Position numbers and translations under genes: made by a program. Shown here piece after piece: positions 45,120 through 56,503 of a DNA stretch of 64,000 nucleotides. The DNA is from Steinernema hermaphroditum (taxonomy: Eukaryota; Nematoda; Chromadorea; Rhabditida; Steinernematidae): the NCBI GenBank assembly GCA_030435675.1, contig CM059623.1:11062012-11126011 (forward strand), written 5' to 3'. How positions within the stretch are numbered: the first letter of the stretch is position 1; each line of letters starts with the position of its first letter. A model generated the notes under the pieces. It ran no database searches. It saw only the letters and a list, made by a program, of their open reading frames with translations, and was not told the origin of the DNA.

Positions 45120-46596
45120 TCAAAAAGTGATACAACCCCTGGTAGCCGTGTTGGTATTGCGTCGGGTATTCGTTGCTGGGACGACGCTGGCCAAAGACGG
45201 TCCAAAGGCCTTCTTGAACAACACCTTGTTGTCCAGACGAAAAAGGCCAAACGCTGTCTGTCTGATGGACTTGTTCATGATTAAGTAGATATACCCGCTG
45301 ACGCCTAAAAACAGACACTACCACCTGTGGCCTTTGAAGGATAAACAAACCATGAGTCGACAGCCAACAGAGCATTCCGACGGGACCGATGAGACTGAAA
45401 TCTCCCACAGGGAGGTACTCGAGAAGGACGTAGACCACAGAGGACAATACCGACATGAGGCCTACGAAGAAGGCTTGAATCGAGAGCTGAATCGTGAAAT
45501 GGATGAGGGCTACGTTCGGTCGTTTCCTACCGTAATCTCCAGCTTTGACATCGCTATTCCGGAGCTTTTGAGTTGCAGCCTCATCACAATCAACATGGCG
45601 ACATAGGTAAGGGCGATTGTGCAGCCTTTGGCCATGTTGTTCACGATGTGGTTAGTGTTTTCGATCAACTTTGTCTAAACACTCTCATTGACTTGGCAGT
45701 TACCTATAAAAAGACGAACATTGTCTTCGTTGATCCTATAGAAAGTGAGCTCTCCTTTCACGGGAACGTAGTAATAGTAAGGTTTCGGCACGCTCAAAGC
45801 CATTCCGAGAGCATAGCCCCAAGCGGGAATTGCCCAGAGCCATGCGCGATAGCCTCGGAAGAGGACGTCGGAGGCTCGTCGGGAGACGAACTCGAGGAGT
45901 CGGTTCAGGGCGAGTGTCATACTGGTAAAGCAGTACACCATCCAGACGACTGAAATGGGAAATGTAAGTAGAGGGTGAAGCCGAGAAGATGAGGATCTCA
46001 AAATTAAAAAAGTGACCTCTGTTCCTCATTGCACATTCGCTACTTTGCCTATGTTCCATATGTGTGTTTGTGGCTAAAGACGACCCAAATCTGGAAGTCG
46101 TGCCATGCTGTTTCAATGGTGGACTCTGCGTTCTGGGATTGAAAGACTTTAGAAAAATGTGTCCTAGCCAGTTGTATGATTCCTATACGTATGCGTGCAC
46201 TTACCCATGATCATCTCCCCAAAACACAACACGATCCTTCCGGTATTGCAGTGATTAATGTTGTAGATGGAGAATATTCCACAGATCAGACTTCCCTCCG
46301 TTAGGTTGAACATATCCAGCACGGACACCATGAGCATAAGTTTGTAGCAGGAATATTGCAGATGCTTTTTGTGACTGAATACACACTTTCGTTGCTTTCC
46401 CGAAAAGTTGAACTCACCAAAGAGCGTAGAGACACATCGCCTGAGGGATACCGAGGACCAAATACACGCAGAGATAGAATATTCCTATGTAGAGACCGTC
46501 TTTGGAATAGGGAACCTCGTGACCATCGAGAAGGGGTTCAGCGTTAGGTCCACAGATTGGCAACATGGTGAATAGTTCCGAATCTGTAATGAGCAT
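45120..46596 (-). CDS. Serpentine receptor, srt-type chemoreceptor
   Basis: Six exons: 46596-46418, 46374-46205, 45949-45720, 45668-45531, 45486-45351 and 45304-45120; 345 residues. Seven hydrophobic spans are visible. Family-like landmarks: DGLYIGIFYLCVYLVLGIPQ (TM1), HLQYSCYKLMLMVSVLDMFN (TM2), CFTSMTLALNRLLEF (TM3 end), NTNHIVNNM before TM5, and a final YIYLIMNKSIRQ. These fit nematode class T serpentine receptors (GPCRs mostly in sensory neurons). The exon 3/4 join is the weakest: it needs donor gttcgt at 45719. The obvious donor at 45700 leads to a stop, so either the donor is non-ideal or the gene has a lesion there. Confidence 0.78.
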
Positions 46597-46759
46597 AAAC
46601 TGTATGGGAATGGGGCAAGAAAACAGTGGTCTAGCATAAAAGAGTCATAACGGAACAAGTTCGTGAGTATGTTATGATAGGAGATATTGTTGTGAATGGG
46701 AATTCTCACGTCCAAGAAATAACATTAGAGATTGAAAACCACTATCAGAAGTCCAAATA

Positions 46760-47215
46760 TTAATCACCTTTCAGATATATGTGGGAACCTCCTTGTTCCC
46801 AGGTGCACCCAGATCTTGAAATAAAAGTGAACTGTCGTGGAAAACGTGGTTTCTTTGACAGTATGAAAATTATATGAAAACATGATTGAGTGAATAGTAG
46901 GGCTCAGCGGGTGAAACGTAAATCCAACGTCGGAGAGGCTGGCGGCACAGATTTCGAAGTTGGAGCGGATCTTCTGCTTGCGAGGCGTGGGTGATCGGGC
47001 GGTGCCAACGGTCTTCTTGGCGAGATGTGGTTCGGCTTACACACTACTTCCTGATTCAGCCTCTTCATCACTTCGAAGCCCGCGTATGCTGATGGGTCCG
47101 ATATGTTCGAGTCCGACGTCCTGTTCTGCGAAGAAGAAGAAGTCGCGTGTCTCTTTGACAGTCGTAGCAAAATTATATGAAAACATGACTGGATGAAGCA
47201 TTCATTCCCGGTAAT
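46760..47215 (-). pseudogene. Coding remnant with an internal duplication
   Basis: On the minus strand, coding-like sequence runs across frames: TTVKETRDFFFFAEQDVGLE down to about 47045, then a frame break, then KKTVGTARSPTPRKQKIRSN from about 47010 to 46905, continuing to a stop near 46755. The phrase MFSYNF..TVKET occurs twice (about 47187-47150 and 46885-46850), matching a direct DNA repeat. A 27-nt GT..AG stretch (gtgtaag...gccaag) at the break could be an ultra-short intron but is more simply a lesion. The family is not recognised. Confidence 0.35.
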
Positions 47216-47509
47216 GAGTTTGGGGCGTTTTCCCAGACATCTAAAACACTAGTGATCACATGGTCGCTAAAAATGTTCACCAGACTCGTAAACATGAAAA
47301 GGATGTGAAAGTCCTTGAGGAAGCGGAAACGTTACAAACCAGGATTTATGAGGATACTCGATTTCCAGAACTCATCAAAACAATGCTGTGACTAGGGAGA
47401 TGAAAGTCAATTGATCTAGTGACGTCTATAGAGAAGCGAAAAACATACATTTAAGTTGATAGCTAACTATGTTAAGTACCAAATAGTGGCCCGAGATTTG
47501 GTATGTTTC

Positions 47510-47640
47510 CAAGGGGGTGGTGACCGGCTTCTTGGTAAGACGTTGGAACTACGAATCCCTGGTGTTCCGGGCCTTATGGGTTCATTGCGCCAACAATGAC
47601 GGTCAAGAACGACCGCTCACCCAAAAATGGCTCTTTGACT
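47510..47640 (-). repeat. Diverged interspersed repeat, copy 4
   Basis: The reverse complement contains GAGCGGTCGTTCTTG, TTGGCGCA and GAACACCAGGGATTCGTAG, parallel to the copies at 6470 and 7930. Confidence 0.4.
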
Positions 47641-48829
47641 TCTTAGTCGTATCTCACAACGCGCCACAGATCATCGTTCTCCGTGATTGTTTTTCAAAGA
47701 CAATCAGTGCAGTCACAGCCCTTTAAAAACTCTAAACGCCTCAAACGAGGAAATAAACGGCAGTTCAGCGACTCCGGTAAGATCCATTTCCTTTGAGCAG
47801 GTTGAAAGCGCTTGGCATTTTGAGCCTTCAGCTGTCTCAGAAAAGCGGACTTCGTTCAGCAGGTGCACGTGCATTTAACTTCGGGACAAAGACAATTACT
47901 CCAACAGTAAAAGTGTAGCATACAAGCGTTTTGGAATTTTTGATTTTTAATGAATTTGTGATGAGCTCCGTCTCGTCGATCGTCTGCAAAAACAACTCCA
48001 GTCTTCGCCGTACACCTGTAATGACAAACGAGAACTACGCCAGCAGCAAGTGCGCAGCTGCTTCGAGATTTTTAGAAAATGTTGCATCTGATTTCTGGAC
48101 GTAGGTCCTTCAGTCATGACCAAAGGTGTATCCGAAAATAACCAAATAACCACTAGATGATTTTCCTTCTATCGGGCGTTTTGCGATATTCACCCCAGTA
48201 CGAAACCCCTGTACCCGAGGCACACCATGTCTACCACGCGGCAACAGCGATTGGTGTTTTTGGACATCTTTGATCAGTCTATTTCCGAAAGTATCAACGT
48301 CTAATTAAAAAACGGAAAAACAACGATGAGCGTCGGTGGAATATTTATCACTATGCGAATATAGGGACAAGGAAAAATCTTTTGTTTTCATGCGTAGGAA
48401 TGTATATGGGCAGATGTATTCTTTTAGTTTTCCGAAAGTATGAACGCGTAAGAATAGCTAATACAACAAATAAGTCTACCTTAAAATTGGAAATAAACGC
48501 TTTTCTGCTAATGCCTTATGTTTTTACTAGCTTCGTGAACGAACCACGATACAATTACATAGCCTACGCGGAAAAAAACAGTTTTTCTGATCGTTCGTTC
48601 TATGATCAGTCACCGTTTGGCTATAACTTGAAGAAGAAGGCAGCCTACGTTTGCCCATCGCTACTAACGTAACCCTTCAACTTCGTAATTTGAACTTTCA
48701 ATAACCAGCACGTGTCGCAGTGGTGGGTTCCTAACTCGCCTCCTAAGCGTCCGGCTTTTTTATAAGCTTGTGGTGGTTGTGTTCCAATATCTTGCCGACA
48801 ATACAATGTATCAGTTCACATGCAGACAA

Positions 48830-49265
48830 AACTTCTCAGATTCTCAGACTCATGCAGCGGTGCCAAGCGGTCGGCCCCATCAGAGCGTACGATTAGTCAG
48901 ACGGCAGTCTTATGACAGTTGTGAGTTTTCCGGCTTCCAGAGGGAATTGGGACACCCGGAAACCGTAGTCCCACCACCGCTGACAACAACACTCTGAGGA
49001 CACCACCAGCGGCGAAGGCGCATCTTCCAGATCCATCTCTCCGCATCAGATACGAGCTGCAAAGCTGCTCGTATGCCCCAAACGGCCCCCAGGAGAAGAA
49101 ATTCTCGAGGTTCGACGCGCCGTCTCCGACCGGTTCGGCATGAATTTCTCTTTGATCACCAATTCCTGCGTCGACATCACCCCTACGCCAGGAATGAAGC
49201 CGGCCGCAAAGAGACTCTGTTTGTATATTTATGCTGTCATGCAAGGTGAAAGGCCTTTGAATTAA
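48830..49265 (+). pseudogene. Frameshifted coding remnant
   Basis: Three adjacent frames each look coding in turn: VRRQSYDS near 48895, then GIGTPGNRSPTTADNN up to about 48990, then SEDTTSGEGASSRSISPHQI through NSCVDITPTPGMKPAAKRLC to TAA at 49263. Codon use in the last part (about 90 codons) is like genuine exons here. The shifts between frames have no usable introns, so this is probably a broken gene or the 3' exon of one with sequence errors. A gtgaaa donor after ATGCAAG (49245) would allow a further exon. I do not recognise the family. Confidence 0.4.
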
Positions 49266-49493
49266 ACTCGTAACTTAGTTCGTTTATTTACATCTGGTCA
49301 AACCAATATAGAGTTAGTACGACAAATGAAATATCAAACATCAGAGGCGATTGAAAGGAGGATTGAGAGACTGTCACATGCATCAAACTTTACCACTTGG
49401 TGCCACATGTACAAAGCGGACACACTGCCTTAGGTAATCGTCAAACGAAATAAAAATCGGAACTTTTACTTCCGGCAAAAAGCTCTTCTCTGT

Positions 49494-49798
49494 TCATCTT
49501 CGCGCGGTTTTCTTGGTTGTCCTCCCTGCGAGGAACTTTTTGCAACAACAATGCAATGGTGATGGTGTTTTGGATGGCGCAACTTGAGGACCGGAAGAGT
49601 TCCACACTTCACGTTCCATTCGATCTACTTCGTTTTCCAACCACTTCGTAAGTTCTTCTATGGACTCACGACTGATTTCCTCGAGGGTGAACTTGTTTAA
49701 AATCGGATGTAAATTACTCCCCGAGAAGGAAGCTTATCGTCGAGGCTCAACCACTTTTGATGTCGATGTCGATCCCGAGACTCGATGAAATTTCGAAC
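49494..49798 (-). CDS. Probable 3' exons of an unrecognised gene
   Basis: Exon 49691-49494 encodes FTLEEISRESIEELTKWLEN and onward through an amphipathic, Glu-rich helix, a Cys cluster (HCCCKKF) and a basic end (TTKKTARR, stop). Upstream 49798-49718 encodes VRNFIESRDRHRHQKWLSLD after a good acceptor (ttacag). They join in phase only if a 26-nt segment (49692-49717, gtaatt...acaag) is removed. That would be far shorter than the other introns here, so either it is a true micro-intron or there is a frameshift. The helical part faintly resembles a coiled-coil dimerisation tail. The 5' end is not identified; 50021-50389 (minus) may hold an upstream GC-rich exon. Confidence 0.42.
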
Positions 49799-51812
49799 CT
49801 GTAACATCTCTGCTGCCGAGAACGGCCGGGAACGAAGCTCATTTCTGAGAGACGGGTGACATATAAAATAGTCCCCAAAAAGGCGTCTTCGACAAGTCTT
49901 CTCCTAGAGAATGCACCAAATTGCACAATCCATCGGATTCAGATTGGATATCCTTGGTCCGAAAACCGCACTGCCCTTCCCTCTCCTGCCTTTCCCTTCC
50001 GTGTTCGTGATTAATCACTTTCATTCTCCATTCAGACGACTAAATATCACCGTGCCATTTGCATAACTGTCCTTCTGCCGGTTGGGGCCGTACAGTGACC
50101 GACAGTCCTCGAGCCTCGCGCCGTCAGCAGACGCCATCGCGCGGCTGTTGTCCTCCGCGTGCACCGCCAAACGGCGTCCTTCCGCCCGCGTCGATCGATC
50201 GCCGTCGAATGGGTCATCGGAGAGGGCGAGCGGCGACCAAAGAGCCAAGTGGATAGTGCAAGCGATGCTAGCCGAGCCCCCCGCATCTCCGCATATCTTG
50301 GCATATTCCTCCTCGCCGGCTTGCCGGGGGCGTTGTTGTTTGCGGCGGCGTTGTAAATCGCACAGTTGCCGCCGCGGTCGCTTAGTCATTTTTCGCCTCT
50401 TCGCCTTTCGTTCTCTTCGCTTCTACGACGTTTCTTTTTGTTACGTAATATCAGAAGTTGGTGTTATAATGTTATTTCCAAGTATATTCTTCCTGCTCAT
50501 CCACCCAGAACTGTTCCATTCAAAAACACACTAATCGAATATTTTGGCAGCTATGGTGACCCGATAAAAGAATATTTCAGTGAAAAACAACCGCTCAACT
50601 CCAGATAATAAAAAAAATTTGTTCAGTCATAGAAGTCTGTGGGTATAGCTCGGTGGTAGAGGCATGCGAGAGATCTCGGTTTGGATCCCCCATACCTCCA
50701 GAACCTTTAGTCAAAAAGTAGCTTGCTTCCTTTTTGCTGTAATTTTATGTCTGGGAAAGTTGGTTCTCTAAGACCAATGCCAGAAGTGAATGTACAATGT
50801 TTTTGTACAACCGCTTCCGAGCATGAGTCATTCCCATGGTCGGTCTTTTATGTTACTTTACTGAAGGAATGAGCTTGTAAGTAGATCACTGAATCCCTTA
50901 TAAGTACTTTGTAGAAGGCGCTTTCCGGAAGCCCATTGCAAATAGCGATGTCCGACGGACACATTATGTGTATTTGGTTTTCCGTAGGCATGAGCGTACG
51001 ATGTTTTGACCACTTCCGTTCGTGAATCACCCTTTGAGTGAAAAGAAGAAAGGGGGCGTATTTGTATGTCTCATTATCTCGCACTTTTTTTGATATCTTA
51101 GGCATCTCGGAATCAAGATCACATCTTATAAATAACCGAAATTCTCAAAAACAGCTTTATTTTAACCCATTCATTGCAAAACACAACAGCTGTTGCGACC
51201 TGCAGCATGTATCTGAGCATCAAAGTCAGTTCTTTCGTCATCTCCCTAACCCTCTGTTCGTTGTTTGACACAAAAAAAGATGAGCTCTCTGTTTGATAAA
51301 GTAAAGAGTTCGATTTTGAACTTTACTCGTAAACACTAACTCCTCTCTGACACCGAACCTTTGAATAATATTGGCCCTGTATCAAACCATTAAACAAACA
51401 GAGTCTATAGATAAAAACATTTGGAACTCTTCAATAACACTGGCAAATCCAACTTTAAACATAGAAGAATGCAGAAGTCACGTTCTAATCGACAGCTTCT
51501 TCACTAATTCCGTCCTTCAGCCGCAATCAACAAATCATCACCCGTTTCTTATCGATCGATCGAGAGTTCCTCGCGTCCGTTTTTCCGTTCCTTCAAGGTT
51601 ATCGGCAAACGACTCGCGCGTTTTATTATTTATAATCGCCCACAATATTCCGTCGCCGACACCTGTTGGCGATCGCCGCGGCCGCCATCTTGTCATGACT
51701 CAGTAGGCCGCGAGGGGAACGGACGTTCCATCTTGAAATTTGCCTCTGTTTGGCGATGTGACTAATTTTGATTGTACGATTTAGGGTGTGACGAACCTAT
51801 TCTCCCCGCGCC
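49799..51812. other. Mostly unannotated; GC-rich patch at 50050-50370
   Basis: The GC-rich patch has a minus-strand frame (ending GTVIFSRLNGE at 50021) with coding-like codons that could be a first exon, or it may be a promoter. The rest, including the flank of the integrin gene, shows no gene. A tRNA-like fragment sits at 50641-50700. Confidence 0.4.
50641..50700 (+). repeat. tRNA-like fragment (pseudo-tRNA or SINE head)
   Basis: GGGTATAGCTCGGTGGTAGA resembles a tRNA A-box/D-arm, and GGTTTGGATCC resembles a B-box/T-arm. The ends GGTAT and ATACC can pair, but the anticodon arm is about 12 nt too short for a functional tRNA. There is no poly-T terminator directly after. It is most likely a decayed tRNA or tRNA-derived SINE. 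Confidence 0.35.
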
Positions 51813-54800
51813 ATGCTGAGGAGATTAGTGCTTCTGGCGCTGCTCGCGCTCGCCGTCTTCTCGTTCGACTTCGAATCCGAAAAGTGTGGGTTTTGCTGAG
51901 GGGAAGAGGCAAATGAAGAGGACTTGGATTTTAGGGGACGGAGAAGTGGTGGTCTCCGAAAAGGATTTCGCCTGTCACTCACTGCCGAGAGAGAACTACA
52001 CTTGTGGAAAGTGCATTCAGTTCCATGATTCCTGTGCGTGGTGCTCCGATGAGGTGAGTTGGAAGGCGCTGAAGAGAGGGGATTACCGCGAGGGTTCACA
52101 GAAATAGCTATCGTATTTGATCTGAAAGTTGATCTGATCTGAAAAATATTAAAATAAGATTTAAGAGAGATTAAGAGTCTCAAGAGTCAACTGTACTCTT
52201 CAAAAACCGCAATGACCAAATGATTTCAAAGTATGACATGCTGCTGGTCACTACAGAGATGATGTTAGCGACTGCTGAATAACAGAACCTTTCGTTTTTC
52301 AGAAATTCGACCAGCAAAATATCACTTACTCACGATGTGACAGCATCGAACGACTGAACGCACATGGCTGTGGCAAATGGGTCAGTCCCGAAATTCTTCT
52401 TCACAACGTTGAGGTAATCAAAATGTTCTCTATTCAGTCCATCTTGTCCCCTCTAGAACCGTCCCCTGACGAACCAAGACGAAGAAGAAGAGAACGCTGT
52501 CCAACTCCGACCCCAGCAGATGAAAGTGCAGATCCGACCGGGTGGTCGTGTCCGCTTCAACGTCACCTACCGTCAGGCCTACGACTACCCTGTCGATCTG
52601 TACTACCTTATGGACCTGTCTTATTCCATGAAAGACGACAAAGAGAAGCTCGTCCTGTTGGGGGATCTTCTTGCCGCTCGCATGAAGGAGATCACCAAGA
52701 ACTTCCGACTTGGATTCGGTAGCTTCATCGACAAGAAGCTGATGCCCTTTATCGATCCTCGTCCTGAGAAGTAGGCCTCCCATCGGAGAGGAACGGCTAA
52801 ATCGCGTCTTTAAGGCAAAAGTCCCCTTGTCCCGAGCAGTGCGCCGAGCCCTATGGCTTCCACCACCAGATGACTCTCACCACGAAAACGGAGCTCTTCA
52901 AGAAGAAGGTCGAGGAAGCCGAGATCTCGGGTAACCTCGACGCCCCCGAAGGAGGATTCGACGCTCTTGTTCAGGCGCTCGTCTGCAATGTAAGCCCTAA
53001 ACTCGGTGTCTAGTCTCTACTGTAACGTTTCAGAGCTCGATCGGCTGGCGCGAACGTGCCCGCAAGATGATCGTCTTCTCCACCGACGCCGGCTTCCATT
53101 TCGCCGGAGACGGTCGCCTCGCCGGAGTCGTCGAACCCAACGACGGCCTCTGCCACTTGGACAAGCACGGCTACTACACGAAATCCCTGGAACACGATTA
53201 CCCCTCCATCGCTCTCCTCCACCAGAAGGCCAAGGAGCACAAAGTGAATTTGATCTTCGCCGTCACCGAGAGCAACGAAGGCGTCTACAAGCAGCTCAGC
53301 GATTCGCTTCCGGACATCAGTACTTCCGTCGGAGTGTTAGCCAACGACTCGAAGAACGTCGTCGAACTCATAGAGGCGAACTACAATAAGATAGCCGAGA
53401 AGATCATTATGATCGATGATGCGAATGCTACGCAGGGATTGAAGGTCTCCTATAGGTCGAAGTGTCTCAAGTAAGTGGGGAACTTCGGGAGAGGAGGACT
53501 CAGGAAAGGGACTGGAATCTAACTCCCTCCATTTCAGTAGTGCCACCTACATGGATACGAACGTGTGCGACAACATCAAAGTGGGTAACGAGATCACCTT
53601 CGAAGTGACCCTCGAGAACACTCACTGCGTCGACCAGCGCCGCTTCCAAATCAAGATTGGACCCTCGGGACTGGACGAAACCCTCCTGCTCGACGTCGAA
53701 GTCCTCTGCGATTGTGACTGCGAGCACCCGAACAACATCATTAAGCACGCCGCCTCGTGCTCTCACGGCGTCGGAGACCTGGTGTGCGGCATCTGCGTGT
53801 GTCCTCCCGGAAAGATCGGTCCCTTCTGCGAATGCGACGCCGACGGACAGTCACCTGTGGAGATGGACGCGAAGTGTCGCAAGAACAACGAGAGCGCCAT
53901 CTGCGAGGGACGTGGAGAGTGCAAATGTGGAAAGTGTGTTTGCTTCCCTCGTGATGTAAGCCTCTCATCCGAAACATCCTTAACCATCGTCTTAGGACCC
54001 CAATGAGCGTGTGAGTGGACCCTTCTGCGAGTGCGATAACTTCAACTGTCCCCGTCACAACCGCAAGATCTGCTCGGACCACGGCACCTGCGACTGTGGA
54101 TCGTGCACTTGCGAGCCTGGATGGACCGGTCATGCCTGTGAGTGTCCCACCAGTGAGGACACGTGTAGGGCGGCCAATGGACTCATCTGCAACGGACACG
54201 GAAAGTGCTTCTGCGGAAAGTGTCATTGCGAAGACGACGGATCCGGAGGACGCTACTCGGGGCCTCTCTGTGAGATGTGCCCCACGTGTCCGACTAAGTG
54301 CGTGGAGTACAAGCCCTGCGTCATGTGTCAGATGTGGCAAAGCGGGACCTACAACGATTCTCGGTGTGCCGAGTGTCCATTCGAAGTCATTCCCGTTGAT
54401 GAACTGCCCGGTAAGTTCAATAGAAGGCTGCAACGTAATGATTACGGTCCCTTAAGACGCGAATTTGTGTAGCATATTATAGTAATATTTCAAGTTTTCT
54501 CAATCAGAAATATCCCAAACCTAAACAGAGACCCTCTGTTAGCTGTTTTGTGTGGATCTGTGGGGCTAAATTCGCTCAATTTACTGTCTTTGGAACGCTT
54601 TTGATTATGATGACTTGCTTACAGTCCTCAACGTCACCGCCAACGCCGAAACCGACGAGTGCCAGTTCGTGGACCCCCGCGACGACTGCACCTTCTACTA
54701 CTCCTACTACTACGAACCCCGCGCCAACAACATCACCGTTTGGGCGAACAGGCACAAGAGTAAGCACTCTAATCGGCCCTGTCCCCTTCTACAGTAGTTC

Positions 54801-55110
54801 CTTCAGACTGCCCTACGCCCGTTCCCATCCTCGTCATCGTCCTCGGAGTCATCGCCGGCATCGTCCTGCTCGGTCTCCTCTTCTTGCTCCTCTGGAAACT
54901 GCTCACCATCCTCTCCGATCGCGCCGAGTTCGCGAAATTCGAGAACGAACGACTCAACGCTCGATACGACGCCGTAAGATTGTCCTGTCATTGTCCAATA
55001 ACTACTGTATCTTGCAGAACGAGAACCCAATCTACAAGCAGGCGACCACGACGTTCACAAATCCGACCTACTCGAGGACGGCCGGAGCGCCTCCGCGGAA
55101 CAATCAGTAA
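51813..55110 (+). CDS. pat-3: Integrin beta subunit
   Basis: Eleven exons (51813-51885, 51935-52053, 52303-52413, 52457-52770, 52815-52989, 53034-53470, 53538-53955, 53996-54410, 54625-54759, 54795-54973, 55018-55110) give 822 residues, the normal length. Order: signal peptide; PSI domain ([14 protein letters not shown]); hybrid and beta-I domain with the MIDAS motif DLSYS (Asp154, Ser156, Ser158); [16 protein letters not shown]; four Cys-rich I-EGF repeats; beta-tail; membrane span (about 742-766); and a short tail with the expected K/R-E-F-x-K-F-E segment and two NPxY-type motifs, NPIY and NPTY, that bind talin/kindlin-type proteins. It pairs with an alpha subunit for matrix adhesion and muscle attachment. 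The first exon donor is read as gtgggt. Confidence 0.95.
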
Positions 55111-55643
55111 TCCAGCGCTTCCCCTCCTCTTCAATTTGCTCATTTCTTTTGTACAAAAGACCTCCTCCACCCTGCTTTGTAAAGAACTTATATTTATTCT
55201 CTCCCTACCATCGTCTCTTCTGTGCATTATCTTTCCAAAGCGGCTTTAACGATGCAATTCAGTTCTCCGGATGCGTGCCTGCCCGACTCAAGGGCGAACT
55301 TCAGTTCCCATGATACTTACTAGTTGTTTCTACTTGCGTTGTTTTGATAAAAGAAACGTGTTCACCTCGCAAATAACCTTCCCAAGAAGAGGACGAATGG
55401 AGTGTATCGGAAATTATATAAGGCCTAATGGTCCCATATCGAACCATCTGACCCTTAATTCGACTCTCCTCCGTAAGGAAGAAGGACCCATTTTGCAAGC
55501 TATCGTGTCCCAAATGACTACATCACGTCTACAAGTCTACAACAGCCGTCCACAACCAGTGCAGACACTTTGCACCAACCCTTCCAATCACTCCCCTCAC
55601 TCTGCTCCTTTCTGAACGCCCTGCGCGGTCGACCGGTCGCCCG
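55111..55643. other. Intergenic, 3' UTR of integrin and upstream of next gene
   Basis: No gene is seen. A pyrimidine-rich stretch lies at 55110-55240. Confidence 0.5.
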
Positions 55644-56299
55644 ATGGTCCCTAGTTTCGCGTCGAAATTCGCTCAAGCTTCATTGGTGTATTTGATGCTT
55701 TGCGCGACGCTTCTCGTCACCGGCTTTCTTCAATGTTCGAAAAGGAAGCGTCCTCTTCCGGCCGCCCGATACCCGAGCATCTTGCAGAAGAAGACGGCGA
55801 CGCCCGTTGCCGGGGCCATCGTCAATTCGAAGTCGAAGTCGATGGTAAGCTTTGGACAGAAGATAGGAAGGAGGGAACCGATGTCGGAGAAGGATTTGAA
55901 GGAGATGAAAGCGGAGATGTGTGCTTCGGATAGGGCCCAGAAGTCGAAGGTGGAGCATACGGAGGTGCTGACGCTGAACGAGAAGGACGACGATTCATCG
56001 GAGGAAGAGGGAAGCCGCGTGGAATCGTCGGAGTACGTAATGCAAGAGCTGCAAGCTGAAAAGAAGGTATTATAAACCGTCCTCTTCACTCTTAAATTTC
56101 TCTTATTTAGGTTCGACCCGCCCCGAGCCAGTCGATGTTCGTCGACATCCAGAAGACTCAGAGCGACGAGGAAGACGACACGTGCAATGTGTCTTCGATG
56201 ACACAAGCGAGCGATGCTCGTGAATCAGGGGAAGCAAAAGGTTTGTGCGCCCGTCTACGTTTTTCTGTTCAAGCTCCGATTTCAGATGTCGTTGCTTGA
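55644..56299 (+). CDS. Small membrane protein with acidic tail, orphan
   Basis: Exons 55644-56066, 56111-56240 and 56286-56299 give 188 residues. An N-terminal hydrophobic span (about residues 10-29, FAQASLVYLMLCATLLVTGF) is followed by a basic KRKRP stretch, so the tail is probably cytosolic. The tail is long, charged and Ser/Glu-rich (DDDSSEEEGSRVESSEY), likely disordered and phosphorylated. The last exon adds only DVVA. AATAAA lies at about 56322. No family is recognised. Confidence 0.65.
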
Positions 56300-56373
56300 A
56301 GCTGTCCAATAGCGATCACACCAATAAATTTTCTGCTTTCCTTTATGTATGATGTGAGTTCAGAAGAGAACAA

Positions 56374-56446
56374 GCCCCATTGGCCTAGTGGATAAGGCGT
56401 CTGACTTCTAATCAGAAGATCGCCGGTTCGAATCCGGCATGGGGCT
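56374..56446 (+). tRNA. tRNA-Arg (anticodon TCT)
   Basis: A complete cloverleaf is visible: acceptor GCCCCAT pairs with ATGGGGC; the D-arm is GGCCTAGTGGATAAGGC; the anticodon stem TCTGA/TCAGA encloses loop CTTCTAA, giving anticodon TCT; the T-arm is GCCGGTTCGAATCCGGC. There is no intron. A T6 run at 56451-56456 is a good Pol III terminator. Confidence 0.96.
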
Positions 56447-56503
56447 GATCTTTTTTCTCATCTTCTTTCTCCTTTTACCCGTTTTATTTAATCGATTGGA
56501 CGG

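Noticed and set aside
52430..54433. Long minus-strand frames opposite the integrin gene
   Set aside because: Shadows of GC-rich integrin exons; the plus-strand frame is unambiguous.
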